DNA from: Maribacter sp. BPC-D8
GTDB lineage: Bacteria > Bacteroidota > Bacteroidia > Flavobacteriales > Flavobacteriaceae
Length of the DNA: 64,000 nt
Direction: 5' to 3'
NCBI RefSeq assembly: GCF_035207705.1
Contig: NZ_CP128187.1
Span: forward strand, 4,092,001 to 4,156,000
The notes under the pieces are model-generated. The model worked only from the letters and a program-made list of their open reading frames with translations, made no database searches and had not been told where the DNA came from. Positions 1-9,355 of this stretch are shown here, piece by piece. A program made the position numbers and the translations under genes. Numbering within the stretch: the first letter of the stretch is position 1; every line of letters starts with the position of its first letter.

Positions 1-614
1 GCCCCAACCATTTGCATGGTTTTGATGATAAATCTTTTAGAATAGATAGATAAACGTATAGAACTATTAATTAATAGAACTGCGATAAAGGTAAAAATAG
101 CGCTGGCTACCAAGATCCAGAAACCTATTTGTTCAACACTTTTGGCTACCATGCTTACTAATACCTTGTCGTAACTAACTTCATCAACAAAACTCTTTTC
201 TGAAAGGGTATCGGCAATTTCTTGTACTTTCTCGGCAGTAACGAAATCTGCATTCAACTTTACGTCGATAGAGTTCTTTAGCGGATTGTAGCCTAAATAG
301 TCAACAAAGTCTTCGCCGATTTCTTCGCTATGCTGTTCTGCAGCTTCTTCTTTAGATACGTACGTAGATGATTTCGTGTATTCAGACATTGCCAATGTCT
401 TTTGAAGCTGTTCGATCTCAATTTCTTTGGTGTTTTCTTTTAAGAAGACAGAGATGGTGATTTGTTCTTTAGAACGATCTGCCATTTTTTTGGTATTTAA
501 AACCAGTAATCCTAAAATGCCTAATAGGAATAAGACCAATGCAATACTTAGCACCACAGAAAAATAGGAGGAGATGAGTTTGCGTCTTTGATAATTTTCG
601 AAGGAGTTCGCCAT
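1..614 (-). CDS. ftsX: Cell division protein FtsX, ABC permease (3' end outside window)
   Basis: Reading the minus strand from the ATG at 614 gives an open frame that runs off the window edge after about 204 residues (start MANSFENYQRRKLISSYFSV). A short cytoplasmic N-terminus is followed by a membrane segment near residues 15-40, an extracytoplasmic domain of about 125 residues and a second membrane segment near 168-190. This is the layout of FtsX, the membrane partner of the ATPase FtsE, which activates septal cell-wall hydrolases. The C-terminal two membrane helices lie outside the window. The gene follows the DinB-like gene on the same strand by 43 bp. Identification rests on the order of segments and the KKMADRSKEQITISVFLKE stretch typical of FtsX; confidence is high. 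Confidence 0.85.
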   Translation of the reverse strand, partial: MANSFENYQRRKLISSYFSVVLSIALVLFLLGILGLLVLNTKKMADRSKEQITISVFLKENTKEIEIEQLQKTLAMSEYTKSSTYVSKEEAAEQHSEEIGEDFVDYLGYNPLKNSIDVKLNADFVTAEKVQEIADTLSEKSFVDEVSYDKVLVSMVAKSVEQIGFWILVASAIFTFIAVLLINSSIRLSIYSKRFIIKTMQMVG

Positions 615-657
615 AAACTTAAAATTCTCTGTAAAAATAACAAAGTAACCTTATACT

Positions 658-1788
658 TTAGTTTTTATTTAGTTTAGGAAGCGTTAAAGGTTCGGGAGCT
701 GGCGGAATTCTTTTTCTTAATAAAAGCATTTGACCAAGATGACTAGATTGATGTTCCATTACATGAAACCATGAAAAGTGATTGTTAATGCTTGATCCTG
801 GGTAAACTTCTGCTAACCAAGCGTCATCTCTAGCTTTGAAATTTTCTTTAGTTTTTGCTCTAACTTTTTTCCATAGATTAAAGTAGTAACTAGCTTCTTT
901 CCCGTTGATACTGTTACGTGCATCCTCTCCAAGAGCCATTGCGATATCTAATAGTTTAGTGTCTTCCTCATCATATTCCATTTCATCAAAAGTCAAGTTT
1001 TGGTAATATACTTCGGTAGCAATCAAGTGCATGATAAGTGCCCCTATAGAATTTGCCTCTTTATCCATGATGTGATCTAATTCCCTGACATCTAAAGAGC
1101 TCATTTGCTTTTCTATTCTAATACTTAAATTGTCTAGCATGGTAATTAAAGTGCCAATTTGTGGAGAATACCCATCAATAGGACCAATAAGATCAGATTT
1201 GTCTTTTACTACACCCTCGCCGACAATAACAATAGCATTTTTGCCATCAGTAGTATCACTGGTGTTTTTGAAAGTGAACTCTTTAATTTTTACAGGATTG
1301 TCTTGGCTAATGCCGCTAATCCATCCCAAGATTCCTTTGTCATTTAATCGTGTTTCAAAACTTGCATTTTTAATATCCAGTTTTTCAAACGAACCATCTG
1401 GTTTTTCTGTTTCTACAACAAAATTGTCATAATAGAATTCTCCGTTACCACTGCATAGTCCGCCGAATACCAGGGCTTTGGCATTCTCGTCTATTTCACC
1501 TTCAATAGTGTATGAATTCCAATCTTTAGAAAGAATAGGTCGGTCTCCCATGTTATCAAAAAAACCATTTTCACCGTTTTTAGTATCTACTCTAGCCCAA
1601 AGTCCAGACCAGCTGTCAGTATTCTCGCCAATAGTTTTAGCCGATGCGGTCACTCTGAATTTAATTTTTTGATCTGTAGTAATGGTAATAGTTTGAGCAA
1701 AAGAAGTCCATTCACGAGATATTTCTTTCTGCGAAAAAGATATAAATGTTGATAGGATAAGAGTTAATACAAGAAGTTTAGTTTTCAT
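658..1788 (-). CDS. Secreted protein with jelly-roll-like N-terminus and DinB-like C-terminal domain
   Basis: The 376-residue product begins with a signal peptide (MKTKLLVLTLILSTFISFSQ) and has no lipobox. Residues about 25-185 look like a carbohydrate-binding or galactose-binding-type beta-sandwich, with a WNSYTIEG... and FYYDNFVV pattern. Residues about 200-360 resemble the four-helix DinB/YfiT fold. The expected metal-binding histidines appear as one His in GALIMHLIATE and two in HVMEHQSSHLGQ. DinB-family proteins are usually cytoplasmic thiol- or metal-dependent enzymes, so an exported copy is uncommon. It lies 30 bp downstream of a T9SS cargo gene and may be co-transcribed with it. Function is unknown; the domain calls are inferred from sequence pattern. 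Confidence 0.7.
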   Translation of the reverse strand: MKTKLLVLTLILSTFISFSQKEISREWTSFAQTITITTDQKIKFRVTASAKTIGENTDSWSGLWARVDTKNGENGFFDNMGDRPILSKDWNSYTIEGEIDENAKALVFGGLCSGNGEFYYDNFVVETEKPDGSFEKLDIKNASFETRLNDKGILGWISGISQDNPVKIKEFTFKNTSDTTDGKNAIVIVGEGVVKDKSDLIGPIDGYSPQIGTLITMLDNLSIRIEKQMSSLDVRELDHIMDKEANSIGALIMHLIATEVYYQNLTFDEMEYDEEDTKLLDIAMALGEDARNSINGKEASYYFNLWKKVRAKTKENFKARDDAWLAEVYPGSSINNHFSWFHVMEHQSSHLGQMLLLRKRIPPAPEPLTLPKLNKN

Positions 1789-1818
1789 TATTCATTTTTT
1801 TAAAATAGATAGTTTGCC

Positions 1819-3699
1819 TTAACGTTTTAAACTGAAGTGTCCCTTAAATTGAGTAGAATCAGCTTCAATTAAATACCAATAATCATCTTCTGGCAATCGT
1901 TCACCTTGAAAAGTGCCATCCCAAGATGTGGAATTTGTATTACCGAATTTTAAGAGTTTCCCGTAGCGATCAAAAATTGAAATCATAACAGTGTTAAACA
2001 CCTCTAATCCGTCAGGTTCAAAAATATCATTATAAGAATCTCCGTTCGGTGTAAAGAATTTTTGAATGACCAGGTGATAAAAATCTTGGGTTACTACGCC
2101 GCAATCTGTATTATCTTGAACGTAAATAGTGTAGAATCCGCCTTCTACAGCTTCAAAAATGTTACTAGATTGAAATGAAATTCCGTCTAAAGAATATTCA
2201 AAATTTCCATTGTTAGAAGTAGAAACGACTATTGACGGTCCGTCAGATGTTATTTTATCAATTCTAGGTAAATCTATTTGTTCAACTGTGAAGGTGCGTT
2301 TAGCAGAGCAGCCATTTGCATTGGTAATGCTAACATCATAATCTCCAGGTTCGGTAACATCGATTGTTTGAGTTGTCGCACCTGTAGACCATTGATACAT
2401 GGCATTCTCAACTTCGGCATCTAGCGTGGTAGAAGAATCTTCACATAAAAAGGTACTAATGTCACCAGGTACTACGGGTAAAGGGTTGACGGTTAAGGTA
2501 ACTGCAGTTCTAGTAGTAGATGCGCATTCAATTTCTGTGGAATTGGCTTCTGCATAATAGGTGCCAGCAATGTCGATTTCTAAGTTTCGATTATCAGATA
2601 AAATCAAATTACCGCCAGTAGCGGCATCGTACCAGTTAATAGAATATGCGTTTTGTGTATTGACCGATAAAGTGCCTAATTCACCTTCGCAGATAGTTAC
2701 GTCTCCGTTATTTGTTGGGGCAGGCGGAATGGGTAGAACGGTAATATCAAAAACGTCAGATACCACATTGCATAAATCGTTATTTACATTGGCAATATCT
2801 TCTGCAATTTTTGTTCTAAAATAAGTGGTAGCAGTAACTGCCGGAGTATTTAGAATTGCACTATTCTCACCGGGTATGTCTGTCCATATTTGTTGGTCTG
2901 TACTTTGCTGCCATTGGTAGGCATGGGTGCTAAAAACAGAAGCATCTGGTGTTGCGGTCAATGTTCTTGACACACTGCCTTGGTCAGCACAAACAACTAA
3001 GCTGGCTTCATCAGCTGCAGTTGCAATAGTAACATTATCGCCACAAGATCTAAATAAAATGTCATCTATAGCGAGGTCATTACCGCAGCCGCCATTACTA
3101 TTGTTTCTCATTTTTAGAATAACAGAGGTTTGCCCAGGTGCGGTTTTAAAAATTAAGGCATATTGCTCCCATACGGTAGTGCCAATACCAGATATACTGC
3201 CCGTATCGCCTTGTGCAAGCATGTTGGTGTCTGTCTGGTCCCATATTTGAAAACGAACATTAACAGGTATGCTGTTGCCTTCGCAGCTACCTGCGATTTG
3301 TAAATTAATAAGCCATGATGAAAACTCATACGTAGTATTTTCGCACAAGCCTGTTACTTGGCGTTGGTAAAACTCACCCGCAGTAAAACTTGCATTAACA
3401 ATAAAAGATTTGCCGTTACTGTCGCCTGGTGTGTGGTCTTCAATTGAAAGCCAGTCGTAGTAATTAGTAGAGCTCGAAATGGTATAATCACCGTCATTTG
3501 GGGTGCCAGTGGTGAAGTTATAAGTGGTGGTGCCGGCGGGTAATGCTGGTCCGTCGGTGGTGCCAGAGCCAAAATCTTCGGTAAAAATTGGGTCTCCAGA
3601 ATTACCGCCACAAAAACCTAGTTGCGCGTGCAATGAAGTTATGCCGCAACACGTTAGTAAAATAGTAAGTAGAAAAAATCTGGAGTACATCATATTCAC
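1819..3699 (-). CDS. Secreted adhesin-like protein with gliding-motility-type (T9SS type B) C-terminal domain
   Basis: The 626-residue product has an N-terminal signal peptide ending near ...SLHAQ. Residues about 40-215 form a MAM/lectin-like beta-sandwich region (GGCGNDLAIDDILF). Two Ig-like or PKD-like stretches rich in Thr/Val follow, with repeated TYY(A/R) and VTLTV strands. The last 85 residues (FFTPNGDSYNDIF ... WDGTFQGERLPEDDYWYLI ... GHFSLKR) match the gliding motility-associated CTD used as a type B sorting signal by the type IX secretion system. The protein is therefore expected to cross the outer membrane and stay on, or leave, the cell surface. The binding target is not visible from sequence. 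The next gene upstream (UbiA) is divergent. Confidence 0.85.
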   Translation of the reverse strand: MNMMYSRFFLLTILLTCCGITSLHAQLGFCGGNSGDPIFTEDFGSGTTDGPALPAGTTTYNFTTGTPNDGDYTISSSTNYYDWLSIEDHTPGDSNGKSFIVNASFTAGEFYQRQVTGLCENTTYEFSSWLINLQIAGSCEGNSIPVNVRFQIWDQTDTNMLAQGDTGSISGIGTTVWEQYALIFKTAPGQTSVILKMRNNSNGGCGNDLAIDDILFRSCGDNVTIATAADEASLVVCADQGSVSRTLTATPDASVFSTHAYQWQQSTDQQIWTDIPGENSAILNTPAVTATTYFRTKIAEDIANVNNDLCNVVSDVFDITVLPIPPAPTNNGDVTICEGELGTLSVNTQNAYSINWYDAATGGNLILSDNRNLEIDIAGTYYAEANSTEIECASTTRTAVTLTVNPLPVVPGDISTFLCEDSSTTLDAEVENAMYQWSTGATTQTIDVTEPGDYDVSITNANGCSAKRTFTVEQIDLPRIDKITSDGPSIVVSTSNNGNFEYSLDGISFQSSNIFEAVEGGFYTIYVQDNTDCGVVTQDFYHLVIQKFFTPNGDSYNDIFEPDGLEVFNTVMISIFDRYGKLLKFGNTNSTSWDGTFQGERLPEDDYWYLIEADSTQFKGHFSLKR

Positions 3700-3841
3700 T
3701 GGTTAAAGATATACTTTTTACTACGATGAATAAATAATCTCAATTCAAGATATGGAGCCTATTTTGAGATTGGTATTTTTACTCGATAATTGAGATTTAA
3801 ATAAAATTTTCAATTCATTGCTTCGCGGACTTGCCAAGAGG

Positions 3842-3871
3842 TTGTTAACCAAAGTGATCACCTAATTTTTG
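3842..3871 (+). promoter_or_regulatory. Candidate Bacteroidota-type promoter for the UbiA gene
   Basis: TTG at 3842-3844 lies 19 bp before AATTTTTG at 3864-3871, which matches seven of eight positions of the -7 consensus TAnnTTTG. The -7 element ends only 5 bp before the ATG at 3877, so transcription would begin at or almost at the start codon. Confidence 0.35.
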
Positions 3872-3876
3872 ATAAT

Positions 3877-4737
3877 ATGTTTAATCTATTGGATTTAAAG
3901 ATATCTAGACCCGGACTTTGGTTTCCTACTATTTGGATTTATTTAGTTCCTTTTGCAAATCAGGTGGATTATTGGCAGTCGGTTAATTTTTGGCTCGGTT
4001 TGTTCTTCGTCACCTTCCCCTTAAATTATTTGGTTTATGGTCTTAACGATTATAATGATATAGATGCTGATGCCGTTAATGATAGAAAAGGAAATTTTCT
4101 ATTTGGCGCCAAGGCTTCAAAATCGCAACTCAAAGGTGTACTGACTAAAATTACCATTCTGACATCGGTATTTGTAATTGCCTTCACCTTTATTTCTGGG
4201 TTGAAAATGTTCTTTCTGCTGCTGTTTATGGTGGTCGTGAACATTCTTTATAATTTTAAGCCGTTCAGAATAAAAGAAAGACCTCCGTTTGAAATTCTAA
4301 TTCAGGTAGGGTATGTGGTTACGGTATTCTTTTCAACAGAACTGAATAATTTAGAAACGCTGCCGTGGCAAACATTGGTGTATTTGTCATTATTTGCATT
4401 TCAAGCACATATTGCTGGTGAAATAATGGATATTGAGCCAGATTTAGCTTCGGGCAAAAGAACCACCGCTACATTGATAGGGCGTAAAAATTCAAAATTT
4501 TTGATGCTCTTGATATTGGTATGCGAATCTGTTTTGGTTTGGTATTGGTTTGAAGATGTGGTGTTGGCATCATTTCTTGGTCTCTTTTCGGCATTTATGG
4601 TATTAGATATTTTTGTAATATTTAAAGGTAGAGCGTATGCCTTGCCAGAAATGAAATTGTTTGGTTATCTCATTAACTTATCGGCATTGGCATCTATGCT
4701 TTGGGTACTCTACGGCGGAAAGTTATTGATGGTTTAA
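3877..4737 (+). CDS. UbiA-family prenyltransferase
   Basis: The 286-residue integral membrane protein has about eight hydrophobic segments and both Asp-rich motifs of the family. NDYNDIDADAVNDRKGN near residues 56-72 is the NDxxDxxxD allylic-diphosphate/Mg site, and DIEPDLASGKRTTA near 187-200 is the second motif. Enzymes of this family transfer a prenyl chain onto an aromatic or isoprenoid acceptor in the membrane. The N-terminal KISRPGLWFPTIWIYLVPF resembles the carotenoid/archaeal-lipid branch (lycopene elongase-like) more than UbiA or MenA proper, but the acceptor cannot be read from sequence. No carotenoid genes are adjacent. Confidence 0.85.
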   Translation: MFNLLDLKISRPGLWFPTIWIYLVPFANQVDYWQSVNFWLGLFFVTFPLNYLVYGLNDYNDIDADAVNDRKGNFLFGAKASKSQLKGVLTKITILTSVFVIAFTFISGLKMFFLLLFMVVVNILYNFKPFRIKERPPFEILIQVGYVVTVFFSTELNNLETLPWQTLVYLSLFAFQAHIAGEIMDIEPDLASGKRTTATLIGRKNSKFLMLLILVCESVLVWYWFEDVVLASFLGLFSAFMVLDIFVIFKGRAYALPEMKLFGYLINLSALASMLWVLYGGKLLMV

Positions 4738-4763
4738 CCGAAACAGTATCAATGATGTTATTC

Positions 4764-4794
4764 TTTCGCTTTTAGCAGAATAAACCTATTTTTG
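4764..4794 (+). promoter_or_regulatory. Candidate promoter of leuS
   Basis: TATTTTTG at 4787-4794 matches the Bacteroidota -7 consensus TAnnTTTG exactly. A TTTCG at 4764-4768, 18 bp upstream, can serve as the -33 element. The predicted leader to the ATG at 4821 is about 20 nt. Confidence 0.5.
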
Positions 4795-4820
4795 CGACTT
4801 ACAGAAAAGAAGTAAAGATC

Positions 4821-7637
4821 ATGCAATACAATTTCAACGAAATTGAAGCCAAATGGCAAAAATACTGGGCAGAACATCAAACATTTAAAGCAGAGAACGA
4901 TTCTGATAAAGAAAAGTTCTATGTGTTAGATATGTTTCCTTATCCGTCTGGTGCGGGGCTACATGTTGGTCATCCGTTAGGGTATATTGCAAGTGATATT
5001 TATGCGCGTTACAAAAGGCATAAAGGGTTTAATGTATTGCACCCACAAGGCTACGATTCTTTTGGTTTGCCGGCAGAGCAGTATGCCATACAAACAGGGC
5101 AGCACCCTGCAGTTACTACTGCAGCAAATATTAAAACATACAGAAGACAGTTAGATCAATTAGGTTTTTCTTTTGATTGGAGTAGAGAAGTAAGAACTTC
5201 TAGTCCCGAGTATTACAAGTGGACGCAGTGGATATTTATTCAGATTTTCAATTCTTGGTATAATACCGATACTGATAAAGCAGAAGATATAGAAACCTTA
5301 ATTTCTAAGTTTTCTTCGGATGGAAATGCCAATGTAAATGCCGTTTGTGATGATGATATAGCATCCTTTTCTGCGGATGAGTGGAATTCTTTTTCTGATG
5401 TCAAAAAACAAGAAATATTATTACAATATAGATTAACGTATTTGGCAGATACTGAGGTAAACTGGTGTCCTGCACTAGGTACGGTATTGGCAAATGACGA
5501 AATAGTAAACGGAGTGTCAGAACGTGGTGGTCACCCGGTTGTTCGTAAAAAAATGACTCAGTGGAGCATGCGTATTTCTGCATACGCACAACGTTTATTA
5601 GATGGTTTGGCGAAAATCGATTGGCCACAGCCATTAAAAGATTCACAAACCAATTGGATTGGGAGAAGTCAAGGAGCATCTGCAACTTTCAATGTAAATG
5701 GTCACGATGCTGTTATTGATGTCTTTACTACCAGACCCGATACTATTTTCGGAGTGTCATTTATGACCTTAGCTCCAGAGCATGAGTTGGTAAGTGAAAT
5801 CACAACGGCAGAACAAAAAGCTGAGGTTGAAGCATATATTGAAGCAACAGCAAAACGTTCTGAGCGTGATCGTATGGCAGATGTAAAAACCATTTCAGGT
5901 GCTTTTACAGGTGCATATGCTGAGCATCCTTTTACTAAAGAACCTATTCCGATTTGGATTGGTGATTACGTATTGGCTGGTTATGGTACAGGAGCTGTAA
6001 TGTCGGTACCATGCGGAGATCAGCGTGATTATGATTTTGCGAAACATTTTAATATTGATATCCCAAACATTTTTGAAGGTGTAGATATTTCTGAAGAAGC
6101 ACATGCCGATAAAGATAAAACGGTGATAGCGAATAGCGATTTCTTAAGTGGTTTACCGTATAAGAAAGCGATGAAATTGGCTATTTATGAATTAGAGAAA
6201 TTAGGACAAGGCGAAGGAAAAATAAACTATCGTTTACGTGATGCTGTTTTTAGTCGCCAAAGATATTGGGGAGAACCATTCCCAGTATATTATGTAGACG
6301 GAATGCCGCAGATGATTTCTCCAGAACATTTACCGATTAAGTTACCCGAAGTAGAGAAATATTTACCAACTGAAACTGGTGAGCCGCCATTAGGAAATGC
6401 TGAGGTTTGGGCTTGGGATACTGTAGCAAATAAGGTTGTAAATAATAGCGAGATAAATAATACCACTGTATTCCCGTTGGAATTGAATACCATGCCAGGT
6501 TGGGCCGGTAGTTCTCAGTATTTCAATAGATACATGGATCCAGAGAATAGTGAAGAAATATTCTCACAGAAAGCCATTAATTATTGGCAAGATGTAGATT
6601 TATATATAGGCGGTAGCGAGCATGCAACAGGTCATTTATTATATTCTCGTTTCTGGCAAAAATTCATGTTCGATAAAGGATTGGTACCTAAAGATGAATT
6701 TGCTAAAAAGCTTATTAATCAAGGAATGATTACTGGGACTAGTGCTTTTGTTTATAGGGATGAGGATGGAACTTTGATATCTAAAGGATTAATAGAAGGA
6801 AGGAATGTAACTCCAATTCATGCAGATGTTTCATTGGTTAATTCTTCGGATGAGTTAGATGTTAAGGCATTTAAAAAATGGTTGCCAGAATATGCTAAAG
6901 TTGATTTCGTATTAGAGGATGGAAAGTATGTGGTAGGTCGCGAAGTCGAAAAAATGTCCAAATCTAAATACAACGTCGTTAATCCTGATGCTATTTGTGA
7001 GGAGTACGGTGCCGACAGTTTGCGTTTATATGAAATGTTCTTAGGTCCTTTAGAGCAATCTAAGCCTTGGAACACGGCTGGTATTACTGGTACACATTCT
7101 TTCTTAAAGAAACTATGGAGACAGTTTCATACAAGTGGAAATGCATCATTTTTGGTTAGTGAATACGAGCCTACTAAAGATGCTTGGAAAACATTACACA
7201 AAACCATTAAAAAAGTAGAAGAAGATATAGAGAACTTCAGTTTTAATACATCGGTATCTACATTTATGATCTGTGTAAATGAACTTTCATCTCAGAAATG
7301 TGTAAGTAGACAAATATTAGAACCTTTGGCTATTTTGGTATCGCCGTATGCACCACATATAGCAGAAGAGCTTTGGAGTAAATTAGGTCATACAGAATCT
7401 ATAGCTACAGCGCCTTTTCCGAAGTTTGAAGAAAAGTATTTGGTTGAGAGTAGTAAAGAATATCCTATTTCTTTCAATGGTAAAATGAAGTTTACTTTAG
7501 AGCTTTCTTTAGATTTATCAAAAGATGAAATAGAAGCTGCGGTAATGGCAAATGAAAAAACACAGCAACAGTTACAAGGTCGTGAACCTAAAAAGGTAAT
7601 TGTAGTGCCAGGTAAAATTGTCAATATAGTAGGGTAG
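4821..7637 (+). CDS. leuS: Leucyl-tRNA synthetase
   Basis: This 938-residue class Ia aminoacyl-tRNA synthetase charges tRNA-Leu. The HIGH-type signature is HVGH at residues 48-51 within YPSGAGLHVGHPLGY, and the KMSKS loop is at about 711-715. The editing domain (TRPDTIFGVSF ... GTGAVMSVPCGDQRDYDFA) lies between them. The protein is longer than the E. coli enzyme. Extra sequence occurs after DWSREVRTSSPEYYKWTQW (an acidic segment around residues 150-195) and around residues 635-700, as is common in Bacteroidota LeuRS. It ends with the anticodon-binding domain and a C-terminal ubiquitin-like appendix. It is a single gene with its own promoter and a strong terminator. Confidence 0.98.
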   Translation: MQYNFNEIEAKWQKYWAEHQTFKAENDSDKEKFYVLDMFPYPSGAGLHVGHPLGYIASDIYARYKRHKGFNVLHPQGYDSFGLPAEQYAIQTGQHPAVTTAANIKTYRRQLDQLGFSFDWSREVRTSSPEYYKWTQWIFIQIFNSWYNTDTDKAEDIETLISKFSSDGNANVNAVCDDDIASFSADEWNSFSDVKKQEILLQYRLTYLADTEVNWCPALGTVLANDEIVNGVSERGGHPVVRKKMTQWSMRISAYAQRLLDGLAKIDWPQPLKDSQTNWIGRSQGASATFNVNGHDAVIDVFTTRPDTIFGVSFMTLAPEHELVSEITTAEQKAEVEAYIEATAKRSERDRMADVKTISGAFTGAYAEHPFTKEPIPIWIGDYVLAGYGTGAVMSVPCGDQRDYDFAKHFNIDIPNIFEGVDISEEAHADKDKTVIANSDFLSGLPYKKAMKLAIYELEKLGQGEGKINYRLRDAVFSRQRYWGEPFPVYYVDGMPQMISPEHLPIKLPEVEKYLPTETGEPPLGNAEVWAWDTVANKVVNNSEINNTTVFPLELNTMPGWAGSSQYFNRYMDPENSEEIFSQKAINYWQDVDLYIGGSEHATGHLLYSRFWQKFMFDKGLVPKDEFAKKLINQGMITGTSAFVYRDEDGTLISKGLIEGRNVTPIHADVSLVNSSDELDVKAFKKWLPEYAKVDFVLEDGKYVVGREVEKMSKSKYNVVNPDAICEEYGADSLRLYEMFLGPLEQSKPWNTAGITGTHSFLKKLWRQFHTSGNASFLVSEYEPTKDAWKTLHKTIKKVEEDIENFSFNTSVSTFMICVNELSSQKCVSRQILEPLAILVSPYAPHIAEELWSKLGHTESIATAPFPKFEEKYLVESSKEYPISFNGKMKFTLELSLDLSKDEIEAAVMANEKTQQQLQGREPKKVIVVPGKIVNIVG

Positions 7638-7655
7638 TTAAGAGAATATATTTAA

Positions 7656-7685
7656 AAGAAGAGGCGATATTTATCGCCTCTTCTT
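7656..7685 (+). terminator. Intrinsic terminator after leuS
   Basis: A 14-bp perfect inverted repeat (AAGAAGAGGCGATA at 7656-7669, complement at 7672-7685) lies 18 bp after the leuS stop. The T-rich 3' arm completes the signal. The hairpin overlaps the TTG that would extend the next ORF, which supports the ATG at 7726 as that gene's start. Confidence 0.85.
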
Positions 7686-7725
7686 GTTTATTGGATTTAC
7701 TTGTGCGGTTGTAAAATATAAAAAT

Positions 7726-7980
7726 ATGGACAGTGTCGAAATCTTAGGTTTGGTCGCAGCTACTTTAACCACAGCGGCATATGTGCCACAGGTATATAAA
7801 ACCTGGAAAAATAAATCTGTAGAAGATATTTCCCTCACCATGTATACTGTATTATTAGTAGGGGTTTTGCTTTGGTTGCTTTATGGTATAAGTATAAATA
7901 GTCTTCCTGTTATTTTAGCAAATGGAATTACATCTACCCTGTTAATTTTAATGATTATAATAAAATTTAAGTATAAATAA
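7726..7980 (+). CDS. SemiSWEET-type sugar transporter
   Basis: The 84-residue protein has three membrane helices and a PQ-loop (TTAAYVPQVYKTWKNKSVEDIS, about residues 15-36), the architecture of bacterial SemiSWEETs. These form homodimers that let sugars equilibrate across the inner membrane. The frame can be extended upstream to a TTG at 7684, but that codon sits inside the leuS terminator hairpin. The ATG at 7726 gives the length and N-terminus (MDSVEILGLVAA) expected for the family. It is a single-gene unit. The transported sugar is not predictable. Confidence 0.88.
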   Translation: MDSVEILGLVAATLTTAAYVPQVYKTWKNKSVEDISLTMYTVLLVGVLLWLLYGISINSLPVILANGITSTLLILMIIIKFKYK

Positions 7981-8064
7981 GAATACACCCCATAATTTTA
8001 TAGGGGTCAATATGTATAAATACATATTTTTATCAATCAACCCCTACGTTTTATCGAATTATTG

Positions 8065-8095
8065 TTTGTTATCTGCGTAATTAGTATCAATTTTG
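8065..8095 (+). promoter_or_regulatory. Candidate promoter of ald
   Basis: TTTG at 8065-8068 is followed after 19 bp by CAATTTTG at 8088-8095, seven of eight matches to TAnnTTTG. The spacing is that of the Bacteroidota primary sigma factor. The leader to the ATG at 8120 is about 17-20 nt. Confidence 0.5.
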
Positions 8096-8119
8096 CAGTA
8101 TAACATAAATTGATAAATC

Positions 8120-9220
8120 ATGATTGTTGGTATTCCAAAAGAAATTAAGAACAATGAAAGCAGGGTAGGTATGACACCTGGCGGGGTTTTCGAATTGGTA
8201 AAGAACAACCACAAAGTATATGTTCAGTCAGATGCTGGTGAAGGCAGTGGTTTCTTCAATCAAGATTATCAACAAGCAGGGGCTATAATTCTAGATACTA
8301 TTGGTCAGGTATATGCCATGAGCGAAATGATCGTAAAAGTAAAAGAGCCTATTGAAGAAGAATATAATTTAATTCAAGAAGGTCAAATACTTTTTACTTA
8401 TTTCCACTTTGCATCAAGTGAAGCTTTAACGAAGGCAATGATCAAACAAAAAGCGGTTTGTATCGCTTATGAAACGGTAGAAGATGAAGAGGGTACTTTA
8501 CCCCTTTTAACACCAATGTCAGAAGTAGCCGGTAGAATGGCAATTCAGCAAGGTGCTAAATATTTAGAGAAACCTGTAAAAGGTCGTGGTGTATTATTAG
8601 GTGGCGTACCAGGTGTAGCTCCAGGTAAGGTTTTAGTCTTAGGTGCTGGTGTAGTGGGTATACAGGCTGCTAAAATGGCAGCAGGTTTAGGGGCTCACGT
8701 AACTATCTTAGATGTAAACATGAAACGTCTACGTTATGCAAATGATGTAATGCCACCGCATGTAGTAACAGAATTTTCAAACGAGTTTAATATTCGAAGA
8801 CTTATAAAAACGCATGATCTAATTATTGGAGGTGTTTTATTGAAAGGAGCTAAAGCTCCGAATTTGATTACAAGAGACATGTTGAAAGAAATGAGACCTG
8901 GTACCGTAATCGTTGATGTTGCTGTGGATCAAGGCGGATGTGTAGAAACAACCAAGCCTACCACGCATGAAGACCCTATTTATATTATAGATGATGTAGT
9001 GCATTACTCCGTTGCAAATATGCCGGGTGCAGTACCTTATACATCGACAATGGCATTGACCAATGTAACTTTACCTTTTGCTTTGAAATTAGCAAATTTA
9101 GGATGGGAAGCAGCATGTGAGAAAGATGCATCTTTAAAGAAAGGATTAAATATCGTAGAAGGAAAAATAGTGCTCCAAGAAATTATTGAAGCCTTTGGTT
9201 GGGAAGAAGTAGTTGCCTAA
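8120..9220 (+). CDS. ald: Alanine dehydrogenase
   Basis: The 366-residue protein begins MIVGIPKEIKNNESRVGMTP, the signature N-terminus of L-alanine dehydrogenase. This enzyme interconverts L-alanine and pyruvate plus ammonium with NAD. The substrate-site Lys is in KVKEP near residue 75 and the catalytic His is in YFHFASSE near 96. The NAD-binding Rossmann motif VLGAGVVGIQAAK lies near 172-184, and the C-terminal NMPGAVPYTSTMALTN matches the conserved substrate loop. Length is within the usual range of about 360-375. The gene stands alone between its own promoter and terminator, as expected for a catabolic or anaplerotic enzyme. Confidence 0.96.
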   Translation: MIVGIPKEIKNNESRVGMTPGGVFELVKNNHKVYVQSDAGEGSGFFNQDYQQAGAIILDTIGQVYAMSEMIVKVKEPIEEEYNLIQEGQILFTYFHFASSEALTKAMIKQKAVCIAYETVEDEEGTLPLLTPMSEVAGRMAIQQGAKYLEKPVKGRGVLLGGVPGVAPGKVLVLGAGVVGIQAAKMAAGLGAHVTILDVNMKRLRYANDVMPPHVVTEFSNEFNIRRLIKTHDLIIGGVLLKGAKAPNLITRDMLKEMRPGTVIVDVAVDQGGCVETTKPTTHEDPIYIIDDVVHYSVANMPGAVPYTSTMALTNVTLPFALKLANLGWEAACEKDASLKKGLNIVEGKIVLQEIIEAFGWEEVVA

Positions 9221-9245
9221 TCAATACATTCTGTCAGTATAATAG

Positions 9246-9284
9246 ACCTCGCCAGTTCTAAAAAGGAATTTGGCGGGGTTTTTG
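9246..9284 (+). terminator. Intrinsic terminator after ald
   Basis: ACCTCGCCA at 9246-9254 pairs with TGGCGGGGT at 9271-9279, with one G-U pair and a 16-nt loop, and is followed by a run of T. It lies 25 bp after the ald stop. Confidence 0.7.
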
Positions 9285-9355
9285 CTTTTATATAAATAGA
9301 TTCTTAAAAAGTAAGGATCTTTAGTATATTTAATCGATTTAAAAATTGAAAAGTT

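Noticed and set aside
7684..7725. TTG-initiated extension of the SemiSWEET gene
   Set aside because: The TTG lies inside the leuS terminator hairpin and the extra 14 residues are not family-like.
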